Source: Candidatus Cloacimonadota bacterium
Lineage (GTDB): Bacteria > Hydrothermota > E44-bin80
Length of the DNA: 5,435 nucleotides
Assembly (NCBI GenBank): GCA_004376305.1
Contig: SOKD01000065.1
Span: 1 to 5,435, forward strand
Direction: 5' to 3'
Of the stretch, positions 4,952-5,435 are shown piece after piece (within the stretch, counting starts at the first letter, position 1; every line of letters begins with the position of its first letter). A program made the position numbers and the translations under genes. The notes under the pieces were generated by a model that searched no databases, was not told the DNA's origin, and saw nothing but the letters and a program-made list of their open reading frames with translations.

Positions 4952-5435
4952 TTAATCCAAAACGACTAACTTTCTTTTGGCACAGAATTCACCTGCATCC
5001 AATCGATAGAAATATACACCCGTGGTGACTCTGCGACCAAGGTTATCTCTTCCATCCCAGGAAATCGAATAAAATCCTGCCTTCTGTTCGGCATCCATGA
5101 GCTTGCGAATCACTCTTCCCGCCAGATCATATACATATAACGTAACCCTTCTGTCTTTAGGGAGCGCATATTTTATCTCGGTTTTCCTCGCAAATGGATT
5201 GGGGTAATTTTGAAAAACCCTGAACACAACAGGAATGCCACTATTGGTCGGAGACTCAACTATTCCCAGGAGCTCATTGATCGTTATCACAAGAAGGCTC
5301 TCGGCATACGTATGGTTGTGGACACCGTGACTGCCATCAGCCGAGACAAATTCATGGTTGAACTTTGCCTGCTTGTATTCAACGGTAGAGGTATCCATGG
5401 TTGCAAGCAATGTATCGAGGTCGTTTAGAAGAGTC
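4952..5435 (-). CDS. Multiheme-cytochrome-like protein with FlgD-like/T9SS-like C-terminal tail (5' end off window)
   Basis: The frame is open to the window edge, so the N-terminus is missing; 160 C-terminal residues are visible. The first part (about 1-60) includes FVSADGSHGVHNHTYAESLL. This resembles the DGSxGVHNPxYAxxLL segment near the C-terminus of many multiheme c-type cytochromes, where its His residues can ligate heme. No CXXCH is visible, so heme number cannot be judged. The final 85 residues or so are a classic FlgD-like Ig/type A sorting tail: QNYPNPF, then YALP, VTLYVYDLAGRVIRKL, AGFYSISWDGRD and GVYFYRLDAG, ending RKLVVLD. Such tails direct exported proteins to the cell surface in T9SS-bearing and related phyla. 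The protein is thus probably surface-exposed and may transfer electrons outside the cell. The tail call is firm; the cytochrome identity is likely but needs the missing part. The first in-window ATG (Met13, at 5398) is internal, not a start. Confidence 0.8.
   Translation of the reverse strand, partial: TLLNDLDTLLATMDTSTVEYKQAKFNHEFVSADGSHGVHNHTYAESLLVITINELLGIVESPTNSGIPVVFRVFQNYPNPFARKTEIKYALPKDRRVTLYVYDLAGRVIRKLMDAEQKAGFYSISWDGRDNLGRRVTTGVYFYRLDAGEFCAKRKLVVLD

Overview
This AT-rich window looks like chromosomal DNA of an anaerobic or facultative bacterium that relies on c-type cytochromes. Three things point to a deep-branching candidate phylum near the FCB group, for example candidate division WOR-3: a FlgD-like/T9SS-like C-terminal sorting tail, strong AGGAGG-type ribosome binding sites, and sigma-70-like TTGACA/TATAAT promoters. 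Typical Bacteroidota use weak Shine-Dalgarno (SD) sites and different promoter motifs. The phylum assignment is inference only.

Layout. Bases 1-412 hold no full gene. They carry a TTGACA promoter and a leader of about 240 nt containing a 12-codon mini-ORF with a good SD and mutually exclusive hairpins. Next come two + strand genes of System II cytochrome c maturation: a CcsA/ResC-type WWD heme-handling protein (413-1246) and ResB/Ccs1 (1285-2607). A possible 41-aa hydrophobic small ORF follows (2687-2812). The rest is on the minus strand: the NADH-sensing repressor Rex (2846-3484) with a near-consensus Rex operator just upstream of its own start; about 680 bases without a credible gene but with several inverted repeats (3600-4280); a secreted tetraheme cytochrome c (4281-4781) with its own promoter; and the 3' end of a larger protein (4952-5435, running off the window). 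That last protein joins a multiheme-cytochrome-like segment to a FlgD-like/T9SS-like C-terminal tail.

How the genes fit together. CcsA plus ResB move heme across the membrane and attach it to CXXCH motifs of exported apocytochromes. The tetraheme protein, and probably the surface-sorted protein at the right edge, are natural substrates. Rex reads the NADH/NAD+ ratio and appears to control at least itself. No Rex site was found in front of the ccs genes or the cytochromes, so a Rex link to those genes rests on proximity only. No CRISPR array, tRNA, rRNA, transposase or integrase was seen.
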